Part shown: piece after piece, positions 29,201 through 37,047 of the stretch | How positions within the stretch are numbered: the stretch's first letter is position 1 | How the letters are laid out: each line of letters starts with the position of its first letter | From: Maribacter sp. | GTDB taxonomy: Bacteria; Bacteroidota; Bacteroidia; Flavobacteriales; Flavobacteriaceae | Direction of reading: 5' to 3' | DNA length: 64,000 nucleotides | NCBI GenBank assembly: GCA_002749285.1 | Contig: PDPR01000009.1 | Span: forward strand, 124,001-188,000 | Position numbers and translations under genes: made by a program | The notes under the pieces: model-generated | Database searches by the model: none | What the model was told of the DNA's origin: nothing | What the model saw: only the letters and a program-made list of their open reading frames with translations

Positions 29201-29518
29201 TTTAAGACCGTGAAACTCCCTGCCCAGGCACAATTCTCACCTGTTTATGCGATCGGTTCCGGAGATTTTGACAATGACGGTGACATCGATCTTGTTTTGG
29301 GCGGCAACCTATATAATACAAAACCTGAAGTTGGTCGCTATGATGCCTCTTTTGGACTATACCTGGAAAACATAGACGGTTTAACCTTCAAAAGCCATAA
29401 AGGGGGTAAGGGTTTTTTCCTCAAAGGGGAAATTCGCGATATAAAGGTGAACGGCCATAGGATAATAGTTTCTAGAAACAACGATTCATTAGCAATCTTT
29501 AACTATAAAATGCAATGA
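26201..29518 (+). CDS. FG-GAP/ASPIC-UnbV repeat lipoprotein, paralogue 2
   Basis: This 1105-residue lipoprotein (LTYSC signal) has the same architecture as its two neighbours. The opening block is NFYNGGGVALGDVNNDGLIDIYF, and repeated calcium loops follow (DINADGYLDIYV, DYDKDGDLDVYL, DLNNDGWEDIYV, DINNDGQMDIFV, DMDNDGLKDLYI). A central ASPIC/UnbV block (NTNAIGTKIKIK ... ARGFQSSMDLRPNFGL ... EVFWPSGKITFLE) precedes a second propeller run (DVNNDGLEDIFVAGA, DADNDGDQDLYV, DFDNDGDIDLVLGG). Its stop overlaps the third paralogue's start by 4 bases (ATGA). The function is unknown; Ca2+-dependent surface binding is the family-based expectation. Confidence 0.9.
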   Translation: MGFKTIIPLFIISTLTYSCSTKNTKKQEPTALFQLMDSSETGINFVNGLNHNHDFNVYKYRNFYNGGGVALGDVNNDGLIDIYFTSNLKTNKLYLNKGNFEFEDITDKAKVGGTKAWSTGVAMADINADGYLDIYVCNSGDIKGDNKQNELFINDGNPSESGITTFTESAEKYGLNDLGFSTHASFFDYDKDGDLDVYLLNNSYRSIGSFNLQRNERFERDVLGGDKLLRNDDGSFVDVSEKSGIYGSIIGFGLGVTVGDLNNDGWEDIYVSNDFFERDYIYINQKDGTFKEKLTEQVQSLSGASMGADVADINNDGQMDIFVTEMLPSEYERLKTVTTFEDWNKYQHNLKNGYYHQFTRNMLQLNNGNSTFSEIGRLSGVEASDWSWGALLFDMDNDGLKDLYIANGIYKDLTDQDYLQYISSDAAIQTIISDNQVDYDKLIDIIPSNKVRNHAYKNLGDLKFERNWDSGLDTPSFSNGSAYGDLDNDGDYDVVVNNVNMASFIYRNNTDKVLGNNYLKLVLQGQGKNTNAIGTKIKIKTKDQTLYQEQQPARGFQSSMDLRPNFGLMDSDSVSLEVFWPSGKITFLEHVKANQTLYLKETDGVKIKKTEKKTGPGLFIRSHGKIPFKHHENRFVDFDRDRLLPHMLSTEGPKISMADVNNDGLEDIFVAGAKGSTPTLLLGKADSFVQNPVPDFEKGKNSEDGDALFFDADNDGDQDLYVCSGSVEFSRFSSYLKDRMYFNNGKGDFTLSTQQLPAINGNHSTSTVICDDIDADGDLDLFVGERSVPSQYGIPGSGFILQNDGKGNFSDITAKIAPDLQDLGMITDALFLDLDADGTKELLVIGEFMGIEIFKNENGHFVRTVNEKLNTLKGWWRVAHPVDIDNDGDLDLILGNHGENSRFRASKERPISLFVNDFDQNGFIDPILAFTAENGKQYPYNLRHNLIEQLKDLKKKYPDFKSFKDADIKDIFTEKELERAIELKANILSSMILVNEGNLNFKTVKLPAQAQFSPVYAIGSGDFDNDGDIDLVLGGNLYNTKPEVGRYDASFGLYLENIDGLTFKSHKGGKGFFLKGEIRDIKVNGHRIIVSRNNDSLAIFNYKMQ

Positions 29519-32500
29519 AATACATTAATGCCATATTAGTCCTACTTACAATCCCACTAACCAGTTGTTCAGAAAAAAACAACAGGCCCACTGAAAAGGC
29601 AACCGTATTTTTTAATTCAATATCCCCGGAAATAAGTGGATTGCAATTCTCAAATACATTACACCCCAAAAATGATTTGAACATTATTGAGTACCTGTAT
29701 TACTATAACGGTGGTGGGGTAGCATTAGGGGACATCAATAATGATGGCCTGGACGATATCTATTTTACGGCAAACCAATCCCCGGACAGACTCTATTTGA
29801 ACCTTGGCAACCTTAAGTTCAGGGATATTACCTCATCGGCGGGCATGGTCATTGATTCGACTTGGTCCTCGGGTGTGACCATGGAAGATGTAAACAATGA
29901 TGGCCTTATTGATATCTATGTTTCCAAAGTCGGGAATTACAAAGGACTAACAAAAGCCCATAACCTTCTTTATCTGAATAAGGGCAATGGAACCTTTGAA
30001 GAAGTTTCCAAAAAAGTGGGACTTGATTTTTCCGGGTTTTCGACCCAAGCGGCCTTTATGGACTATGATAAGGATGGTGATATGGACATGTACCTTATGA
30101 ACTGTTCAATACATTCCCCTAGAAGCTATGGCAAAGCCTCCAAAAGGAAGGATAAGGACTCTATCGCAGGGGATCGCTTCTATGAGAACAAACTAAATGA
30201 AGGGGAACTTACCTTTATTGATGTAACTGATGCCTCTGGCATCTATAACAGCCCTCTAGGTTATGGTCTGGCATTGGCTACAACGGACATTAACCAAGAT
30301 GGGCTAACGGATATCTATATAGGCAATGATTTTCATGAAAATGATTACCTATACATTAATCAAGGGGACAAGACCTTTAAGGAAGCTGGCGAACAATGGT
30401 TCAACCATACAAGCCGTTTTACAATGGGGGTCGATATAGGTGATTTGAACAATGATGGCCTACAGGATATCTTTACCTTGGATATGATGCCCTTTGACCA
30501 TGGGATATTTATGAAATCGGCGGGTGAGGATTCTGACAAGGTAAGTAAGATCAAGGCCAATTTTGGATATGGTACCCAATATGCACGCAATAACTTTCAG
30601 CTGAATACGGGCCATAATACTTTTTCGGATATCGCACCTATGACCAACACCCATGCCACAGATTGGAGCTGGTCGATATTGATCCAAGATTATGACAACG
30701 ATGGCCTTAATGACCTTTATATTACCAATGGGATATATAAAAGACCCAATGATCTAGATTATATCAATTACCTCAGCAATACTGATTTTAGTAATTACAA
30801 TCAAAGTCAGGCCTTTGAAATCGAAAAAAAGTTGATCGATAAGATGCCGACCCTCAAACTGTCAAATATCCTGTTCAGGAATAAGGGGGATTTTGAATTT
30901 GATAGGTTAACTACCGAAGTAGGTCTTATACCTTCTTTTTCAAATGGCTCTGCATATAGCGATTTAGACCTTGATGGTGATTTGGATATCGTTGTGAACA
31001 ATATCAACGATAATGCATTTCTGCTGGAAAATCAAAGTGAGGTCGGTCCCCAACATAACTTTATCGCTTTTGACCTTAGGGACCATTCAAAAAGCACCAC
31101 TGGCTCCAAGGTCATGGTGCATATGAAAAACCGCACCCTCATAAAGGAACTAACGGTTTCCCATGGGTTTCAATCAGCTTCAACACATAAATTACATTTT
31201 GGACTTGGGGATAGCCCAAAAATAGATTCCGTCGTAGTCATCTGGCCAGATGACACGTACCAAACGCTAAAGGATCTGGCTATAAACAGATTTCATGAAA
31301 TCGCCAAAAAATCCGATTTACCCCAATATGTGTATACAACGGCACCTGAAAACAATAAACTGTCCAAATTTGATTTTAAGCATGCCGAGAACGACTTTCT
31401 TGATTATGAGCATGAATCCTTGATTCCTGAAAAATTGTCTGTCGAAGGGCCTGCTGTGGTAACTGCTGATCTCAATGGGGATGGCCTAATGGATATTCTT
31501 ATCGGGGGTGCAAGGAACCAGCCCACTGCCTTATACCTAAACGACGGGAACGGAGGATATCGACTTAAGAAAGTCGCCCCTTTTGAGAGAGACCAAAATT
31601 TTGAGGATGTGGATGCTGAAGCATTCGACCTTGAGAATGATGGAGATCTTGACCTATACATAATGAGTGGTGGCAACGACCTTATGGAAGGGAGCCCACA
31701 GTTGGAAGACCGTGTCTACCTTAATGATGGAAAAGGGAATTTCGAGCGGTTAAATGCAATTCTGCCAATGACGAATGGAGGCAGCATTTCCTCAGGGGAT
31801 TTTAATTCTGACGGATTTGCCGACCTGTTCATTGGAAGCCGCTCCATACCTGGTGGATACGGCCTGCCCCCAACAAGTATGATCTTGAAAAACACTTCGA
31901 AAGGAAACTTTGAAGTCGTCACAAATGAAAGGTTTGGAATGGTAACCGATAGTCATTGGACAGATATCAATAAAGACGGAAAACTTGATTTGATCATTAT
32001 CGGGGATTGGATGCCTATTACCTTAATGATCAATACTGGGGAAGATCGATTTGAAAACCAAACTGCCAAATATGGGCTTACAAGTACCAATGGGCTATGG
32101 AACTCCATTACAATAGAGGATTTGGACGGTAATGGTTTCCAAGATATCATTGTAGGGAATGCAGGCCTCAACATGAAATGGAAAGCCTCCCAAGAAAGAC
32201 CTATAAAACTATTCCTCGATGACTTTGATAAAAATGGCCAAGTAGACCCTATTATCTTCTATGACTTCAATGGGCATTACGTACCTTTTGCATCCAAGGA
32301 TAATCTAATGGCCCAATTGCCCTATTTGAAAAAACGTTTCTTGGGTTATTCCGAATTCTCCATGATCAAGGGCATAGAAGACCTCACGGATAGGCCGGAA
32401 AAAGATATCGCCCTGCAACTTGAGATCAATGAATTACGCTCCATGGTGTACCTGAACAACGGCTCATCCTTTAAAGGGTCGCCACTCCCTAAAGAAGCCC

Positions 32501-32775
32501 AGATGAGTAGTATCGAGGATATTATCATTGATTCTGTCGGTACACAGAAACAACTGTGTTTTGTGGGAAACTATCTAGATTACGTAAATGAATTAGGCAA
32601 TAGCGATAGCAATGCCGGAGGCATACTGACAGGCTTCGATGGAACCAACTTCAAGGAGTATCTGTCTTTTGGCCTACCCAAGGAAATCAGTGCCCGAAAA
32701 ATACTCAAAATAGATAATCGGAAATTTTTGGTGGTCACGAACAACGACGATGCTTATGTGGTCGATCGGCAATAG
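29515..32775 (+). CDS. FG-GAP/ASPIC-UnbV repeat lipoprotein, paralogue 3
   Basis: This 1086-residue lipoprotein (IPLTSC, Cys18) is the third and most divergent of the set. It shares YYNGGGVALGDINNDGLDDIYF near the start, the calcium loops (DVNNDGLIDIYV, DYDKDGDMDMYL, DINQDGLTDIYI, DLDLDGDLDIVV), the ASPIC/UnbV block (KSTTGSKVMVHMKNRTL ... SHGFQSASTHKLHFGLG ... VVIWPDDTY) and a second repeat run (DLNGDGLMDILIGGA, DFNSDGFADLFIGSR). Conservation of length and order across all three argues that each is functional and that they may bind related but different ligands. Four-base ATGA coupling to the preceding gene indicates one transcript. A 176-base gap separates it from the symporter gene. Confidence 0.9.
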   Translation: MKYINAILVLLTIPLTSCSEKNNRPTEKATVFFNSISPEISGLQFSNTLHPKNDLNIIEYLYYYNGGGVALGDINNDGLDDIYFTANQSPDRLYLNLGNLKFRDITSSAGMVIDSTWSSGVTMEDVNNDGLIDIYVSKVGNYKGLTKAHNLLYLNKGNGTFEEVSKKVGLDFSGFSTQAAFMDYDKDGDMDMYLMNCSIHSPRSYGKASKRKDKDSIAGDRFYENKLNEGELTFIDVTDASGIYNSPLGYGLALATTDINQDGLTDIYIGNDFHENDYLYINQGDKTFKEAGEQWFNHTSRFTMGVDIGDLNNDGLQDIFTLDMMPFDHGIFMKSAGEDSDKVSKIKANFGYGTQYARNNFQLNTGHNTFSDIAPMTNTHATDWSWSILIQDYDNDGLNDLYITNGIYKRPNDLDYINYLSNTDFSNYNQSQAFEIEKKLIDKMPTLKLSNILFRNKGDFEFDRLTTEVGLIPSFSNGSAYSDLDLDGDLDIVVNNINDNAFLLENQSEVGPQHNFIAFDLRDHSKSTTGSKVMVHMKNRTLIKELTVSHGFQSASTHKLHFGLGDSPKIDSVVVIWPDDTYQTLKDLAINRFHEIAKKSDLPQYVYTTAPENNKLSKFDFKHAENDFLDYEHESLIPEKLSVEGPAVVTADLNGDGLMDILIGGARNQPTALYLNDGNGGYRLKKVAPFERDQNFEDVDAEAFDLENDGDLDLYIMSGGNDLMEGSPQLEDRVYLNDGKGNFERLNAILPMTNGGSISSGDFNSDGFADLFIGSRSIPGGYGLPPTSMILKNTSKGNFEVVTNERFGMVTDSHWTDINKDGKLDLIIIGDWMPITLMINTGEDRFENQTAKYGLTSTNGLWNSITIEDLDGNGFQDIIVGNAGLNMKWKASQERPIKLFLDDFDKNGQVDPIIFYDFNGHYVPFASKDNLMAQLPYLKKRFLGYSEFSMIKGIEDLTDRPEKDIALQLEINELRSMVYLNNGSSFKGSPLPKEAQMSSIEDIIIDSVGTQKQLCFVGNYLDYVNELGNSDSNAGGILTGFDGTNFKEYLSFGLPKEISARKILKIDNRKFLVVTNNDDAYVVDRQ

Positions 32776-32822
32776 GGGAATAATGGGTTACCTGTATAAC
32801 AACAAATTAAAGGATAAAACAA

Positions 32823-32848
32823 CCATAAGGACCATTTAAATCTTATGG
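32823..32848. repeat. Inverted repeat downstream of the FG-GAP genes
   Basis: A perfect 7-base inverted repeat CCATAAG (32823-32829) / CTTATGG (32842-32848) with a 12-base spacer follows the third FG-GAP stop by about 50 bases. No T-run follows, so it is not a standard terminator. It may be an operator or an mRNA end structure; the function is not known. Confidence 0.35.
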
Positions 32849-32901
32849 GAATATTTATCGGACAAATAGCTGAAAACAAAAAAAATCTCTAATTTAGGGT
32901 A

Positions 32902-32915
32902 TTGATATTGATCAA
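32902..32915. promoter_or_regulatory. FNR/CRP-type palindrome upstream of the sodium symporter
   Basis: TTGATATTGATCAA lies 36 bases upstream of the symporter ATG. It matches the general FNR consensus TTGAT-N4-ATCAA exactly, and an AT-rich TATAATAT stretch follows it at 32925-32932 that could be the promoter. It implies control of the symporter by a CRP/FNR-family regulator; which one is unknown. Related sites are listed elsewhere in this annotation. Confidence 0.5.
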
Positions 32916-32951
32916 CTGTCACTTATAATATAAAAACCAACTTCAACCAAT

Positions 32952-34604
32952 ATGACTTCAGCTTTCGGATCCTGGGATTACTTTATATTCATTTCATACG
33001 CTTTATTAGTACTTGGTGTTGGTTTATGGGTATCAAGGGATAAAAAAGGGCATCAAAAAAATGCAGAGGATTATTTCCTTGCCAGTAAGTCCCTGCCCTG
33101 GTGGGCCATTGGGGCTTCCCTAATCGCGGCTAACATTTCCGCGGAACAGTTCATAGGCATGTCAGGCTCAGGTTTTGTATCCGGGCTTGCCATAGCCTCC
33201 TATGAATGGATGGGGGCACTTACCCTGATTATAGTAGGTAAGTTCTTCCTCCCTATTTTTATTGATAAAGGGCTTTATACCATTCCGGAATTTGTTGAAA
33301 AAAGATATTCCACAAATCTAAAGACCATTTTAGCGGTCTTTTGGATTGGTCTTTATGTTTTTGTCAATCTTGCCTCGGTCCTTTATCTTGGTGCCTTGGC
33401 ACTGGAGACCATTATGGGCATCCCCATGTTGTACGGTGTTGTTGGCCTTGCCCTTTTTGCGGCGGCATACTCCCTCTATGGTGGACTTTCCGCTGTTGCC
33501 TGGACCGATGTTATCCAAGTGGTCTTTTTGATTCTCGGCGGATTGGTCACCACCTATCTGGCATTGAATACGGTCTCGGGAGGGGAAGGAGTCATTTCTG
33601 GCCTTAAAACTGTTTTTGAAACAGCACCAGATCGTTTTGTGATGATACTGGATGAATCAAACCCCGAATATAAGAATTTACCCGGCATTGCGGTTTTGGT
33701 AGGTGGTTTATGGGTCGCCAATTTATACTATTGGGGATTTAATCAATATATAATCCAACGTACCTTGGCCGCCAGGTCATTAAAGGAAGCACAGAAAGGT
33801 ATTTTGTTGGCGGCCTTCTTAAAATTGGTAATTCCCTTAATAGTCGTCGTTCCTGGAATTGCCGCATACGTTATCATCAATGACCCTGGTATAATGGCAC
33901 AATTAGGCGATGTGGCACAACAAAACCTACCTTCGCTTGAACAGGCTGACAAAGCCTATCCTTGGTTACTCCAATTTTTGCCCACTGGGTTAAAAGGCAT
34001 AGCATTCGCAGCCTTGGCCGCAGCCATAGTATCTTCCTTGGCCTCTATGCTCAACTCTACTTCCACCATCTTCACCATGGATATCTACAGCCAATACATC
34101 AACAAGAATGCAAGTGACAAGGCTACTGTGACAACGGGAAGGATTTCTGCGGGGGCTGCCTTACTGATTGCCTGCATAATGGCCCCGTTATTAGGGGGTA
34201 TTGACCAAGCCTTCCAATTTATCCAAGAATATACAGGCGTTGTGAGCCCTGGTATCCTAGCTGTATTCTTATTAGGGCTTTTCTGGAGAAAAACCACCAA
34301 CAAAGGTGCTATCATAGGTGTATTGACATCCATTCCTATTGCCATGTATTTTAAAGTGGCACCCAAAGGTTGGTCTACAAACCCACTATTCGTTGACGTA
34401 CCTTTTATGGATCAAATGGGCTATACGCTTATTTTGACCATGATTGTCATTATAACGGTTAGTCTTATGCAGCATAATGGGAAAAATGACGAAAAAGGAA
34501 TCCCCTTGACCAAGGCATTGTTCAAGACCAGTCCGACATTCAACATTGGCTCGTTTGCGGTAATGCTGATCTTGGTAGTCCTATATAGTCTTTTTTGGAA
34601 ATAG
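32952..34604 (+). CDS. Sodium/solute symporter of the SSS (SGLT-like) family
   Basis: This 550-residue inner-membrane protein has about 13-14 hydrophobic segments. SSS signatures are visible: GHQKNAEDYFLASKSLPWWAIGASLIAANISAEQFIGMSGSGF at the N-terminus, YGGLSAVAWTDVIQVVFLILGG (the classical SSS signature region) and ASMLNSTSTIFTMDIY, with sodium-site serine/threonine residues. It resembles the sugar-type SSS symporters found in Bacteroidota polysaccharide loci. It may carry the product released by the second SusCD system, or glucose/maltose from the first locus, which lacks an inner-membrane transporter. Substrate is inference. An FNR-like palindrome precedes it, suggesting its own promoter. 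Confidence 0.88.
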   Translation: MTSAFGSWDYFIFISYALLVLGVGLWVSRDKKGHQKNAEDYFLASKSLPWWAIGASLIAANISAEQFIGMSGSGFVSGLAIASYEWMGALTLIIVGKFFLPIFIDKGLYTIPEFVEKRYSTNLKTILAVFWIGLYVFVNLASVLYLGALALETIMGIPMLYGVVGLALFAAAYSLYGGLSAVAWTDVIQVVFLILGGLVTTYLALNTVSGGEGVISGLKTVFETAPDRFVMILDESNPEYKNLPGIAVLVGGLWVANLYYWGFNQYIIQRTLAARSLKEAQKGILLAAFLKLVIPLIVVVPGIAAYVIINDPGIMAQLGDVAQQNLPSLEQADKAYPWLLQFLPTGLKGIAFAALAAAIVSSLASMLNSTSTIFTMDIYSQYINKNASDKATVTTGRISAGAALLIACIMAPLLGGIDQAFQFIQEYTGVVSPGILAVFLLGLFWRKTTNKGAIIGVLTSIPIAMYFKVAPKGWSTNPLFVDVPFMDQMGYTLILTMIVIITVSLMQHNGKNDEKGIPLTKALFKTSPTFNIGSFAVMLILVVLYSLFWK

Positions 34605-34824
34605 GGCTATTTCCAGAATCCAATAGTGTTCCCTATGGCTTTACCATTTTCCCTTTTCAAGTGTTCACCTCCATCGATTGTAGCAATACCTGGAAAAAAC
34701 CTGACCAAAATATTGACATTTTCTATATTTCAAGTCCATTGTTTTTTTTAAATTGCCAATATATCTTTTGAACGGGTTCTTTATATCAAAAACCCGTAAG
34801 GATTCCTGTTAAAACTGAAATATA
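34605..34824 (+). promoter_or_regulatory. Leader of the haloperoxidase-like gene with an inverted repeat
   Basis: This 220-base gap has no coding frame. It contains the inverted repeat ACGGGTT (34772-34778) / AACCCGT (34791-34797) with a 12-base spacer, about 30 bases before the next ATG. A TTTTG at 34766-34770 precedes it and could be a -33 element. The hairpin could act as an operator or in the mRNA leader. Confidence 0.3.
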
Positions 34825-36177
34825 ATGAATAAGATTTTTTCCTTAATGACCGTTATCGCACTTCTTGTTTCCTGTGGTGATAAAAAAACAGAGGAGCCTT
34901 TGGTCATAAGTCCAGAAGAACTGCATGCCTCGGTGGACAAAGTCGTCGAGATTATGATCCACGATATTTTTTCACCTCCTGTGGCAAGCCGGGTTTTTGT
35001 ATACCCTAATATTGCCGCCTATGAGATCATTGCCCTGAACAATGAAAAATATGTCTCATTGGAAGGCCAGGTAAAAGAACTTACGGCAATTCCCAGACCG
35101 GATGCCAATAAACCCATCAATTATCAGATGGCAGCATTAGTGGCCCATATGGAGCTCAGTAAAAGATTGATTTTCTCAGAAAAGGATTTGGAAGTACTCA
35201 GGGATAGTCTTTATAGTGTTTGGAACGGGAAAAATGAAGCTGCTTTTTTGGCTTCCAAGGATTATGGATTGAAAGTTGCCGACCATATTGCCGAATGGAT
35301 GAACAAGGACAACTACAACCAAACCCGAACCATGCCCAAGTTTACGGTAGATACCGATGACGAGACACGATGGCAACCTACCCCACCCGCTTACATGGAT
35401 GGCATTGAACCCCATTGGGATAAAATCCGTCCTTTTGTAATAGACTCTGCCCAACAGTTCAAGCCGATAGAGCCTCCGGCGTTTTCTTTGGAAGAAGGTT
35501 CCGATTTCTATAAGGAATTGAAGGAAGTTTACGATATAGGAAATGAGATAACAAAGAAAGGTGATGATTCCGAAGAAATCAAAATAGCCCAATTCTGGGA
35601 TTGTAACCCTTACGTTTCGGTAACCCGAGGTCATTTAATGTTTGCCACTAAGAAAATCTCACCTGGGGCACATTGGATCGGCATTGCCAAAATAGCCAGT
35701 AAAAAGACCCATAGTGATTTTGACAAAACCGTTTATGCCTATACCAAGACCTCCTTGGCAATAGCAGATGCCTTTATAAGCTGTTGGGCAGAAAAATACC
35801 GCAGTAACCTAATACGCCCGGAAACCCTTATCAACCAACATTTGGATGAGGATTGGAAGCCTGTATTACAGACACCTCCTTTCCCTGAGTACACTAGTGG
35901 GCACAGTGTCGTCTCCGGGGCCGCTGCATCGGCCTTGACCGATGTTTTTGGCGACGGTTTTGCATTTGATGATGATTCTGAAGTACCCTACGGACTTCCC
36001 ATCAGGAGCTATACCTCCTTCGATCAGGCCGCCAATGAAGCGGCCATCAGCAGAATGTATGGTGGCATCCATTATAGGGCCGCAGTGGAGGTCGGTATCA
36101 AACAGGGGCGTGATCTTGGTGAATTCCATCTACAATCATTAAAAATGACCACTCATGGGGATCCGGGTTCGAAGTGA
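34825..36177 (+). CDS. Vanadium-dependent haloperoxidase / PAP2-type acid phosphatase lipoprotein
   Basis: This 450-residue lipoprotein (VSCGDKK, Cys14) has the vanadate/phosphate site of the PAP2-vanadium haloperoxidase superfamily. KYRSNLIRP begins at Lys324 and fits KxxxxxxRP, TSGH is at 357-360, and SRMYGGIH starts at Ser409, fitting SRxxxxxH. The acidic residue often found four positions after the last His is Ala here. In the family this pocket holds either vanadate (halide oxidation by H2O2) or a phosphoryl group (phosphatase), and sequence alone does not decide. The SRxYGGIH form is typical of the bacterial haloperoxidase-like branch. It sits on the periplasmic or outer surface, downstream of the SusCD/FG-GAP genes. 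Confidence 0.85.
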   Translation: MNKIFSLMTVIALLVSCGDKKTEEPLVISPEELHASVDKVVEIMIHDIFSPPVASRVFVYPNIAAYEIIALNNEKYVSLEGQVKELTAIPRPDANKPINYQMAALVAHMELSKRLIFSEKDLEVLRDSLYSVWNGKNEAAFLASKDYGLKVADHIAEWMNKDNYNQTRTMPKFTVDTDDETRWQPTPPAYMDGIEPHWDKIRPFVIDSAQQFKPIEPPAFSLEEGSDFYKELKEVYDIGNEITKKGDDSEEIKIAQFWDCNPYVSVTRGHLMFATKKISPGAHWIGIAKIASKKTHSDFDKTVYAYTKTSLAIADAFISCWAEKYRSNLIRPETLINQHLDEDWKPVLQTPPFPEYTSGHSVVSGAAASALTDVFGDGFAFDDDSEVPYGLPIRSYTSFDQAANEAAISRMYGGIHYRAAVEVGIKQGRDLGEFHLQSLKMTTHGDPGSK

Positions 36178-36182
36178 GCACA

Positions 36183-37034
36183 ATGTGGAAATCATCAATA
36201 ACCTTACTCTCAATTTTCATACTCAATAGCTGTACCAATTACGGCCAGCTTTCATATGTCGCAAAACTTCCGAAAAAACTAAAAGAGAATTCGGGTATGA
36301 TTACCCTAAGCGACTCTCTGGTGTGGTTGGTTGAAGACCACGGCAACGAGGATAAAATATACCAAATAGACCTTAAAGGGAATCTAGTTCGTGAAATAAA
36401 GGTGAAGAACGCCCATAACGAAGATTGGGAGGATTTGGCCAAGGATTTGGACAAGAATATATTTATTGGGGATTTTGGGAATAACGACAACAAAAGGAAG
36501 GACCTGACAATTTATAAAATACCAAATCCCGAAATCACCAAGGACAAAAAGATAGAAGCCGGGAAAATCAAATTCAGTTACCCCGATCAAAAAGAATTCC
36601 CTCCTGCCGAAGTCGAAATGAATTTTGATGCCGAGGCTTTTTTTTATCATAACGATGCCCTTTATATCATTACCAAGAATAGGACAAAACCCTTTACGGG
36701 AGTGGCCTCGATCTATAAAGTACCGACAACCCCCGGGGAATACAAGGCCGAATTCATAGGGGAGTTCGTTACCTGTGCACAAGCAATGGAATGCAGGGTA
36801 ACCGCTGCGGATATTTCACCTGATGGATCTACCATTGCCTTGTTGGGATATGGGAAATTATGGTTGTTCTCTTCCTTTGAATGGGATGATTTTTCAAAGG
36901 GACAGATCAAGACCATCAATCTAGGGATCTCCACCCAATTGGAATCCGTAAGCTTTTTGGACAATGGGACCTTATTGCTCTCCGATGAGGCAATAGGTAA
37001 TACTGGGGGCAACCTGTATTCCATTAAAATCTAA
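36183..37034 (+). CDS. Small propeller-like lipoprotein of unknown function
   Basis: This protein of about 283 residues has a lipoprotein signal (IFILNSC) and repeated beta-strand blocks: SLVWLVEDHGNEDKIYQID, NEDWEDLAKDLDKNIFIGDFGNN, DALYIITKNRT, GSTIALLGYGKLWLF and NGTLLLSDEAIGNTGGNLYSI. This pattern suggests a six- or seven-bladed propeller like those of SdiA-regulated or phytase-like proteins, but no family can be stated firmly. A GTG at 36174 would give a 4-base overlap with the haloperoxidase-like stop. The ATG at 36183 is preferred because it starts directly at the signal peptide. The tight spacing implies a joint function with the haloperoxidase-like protein. Confidence 0.8.
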   Translation: MWKSSITLLSIFILNSCTNYGQLSYVAKLPKKLKENSGMITLSDSLVWLVEDHGNEDKIYQIDLKGNLVREIKVKNAHNEDWEDLAKDLDKNIFIGDFGNNDNKRKDLTIYKIPNPEITKDKKIEAGKIKFSYPDQKEFPPAEVEMNFDAEAFFYHNDALYIITKNRTKPFTGVASIYKVPTTPGEYKAEFIGEFVTCAQAMECRVTAADISPDGSTIALLGYGKLWLFSSFEWDDFSKGQIKTINLGISTQLESVSFLDNGTLLLSDEAIGNTGGNLYSIKI

Positions 37035-37047
37035 ATATCCATCACGG

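Noticed and set aside
22346..32775. Repeated Asp/Gly-rich stretches in the FG-GAP genes, considered as recent DNA duplications
   Set aside because: The similarity is at protein level in calcium-loop motifs; DNA between the three genes is well diverged, so duplication is old.
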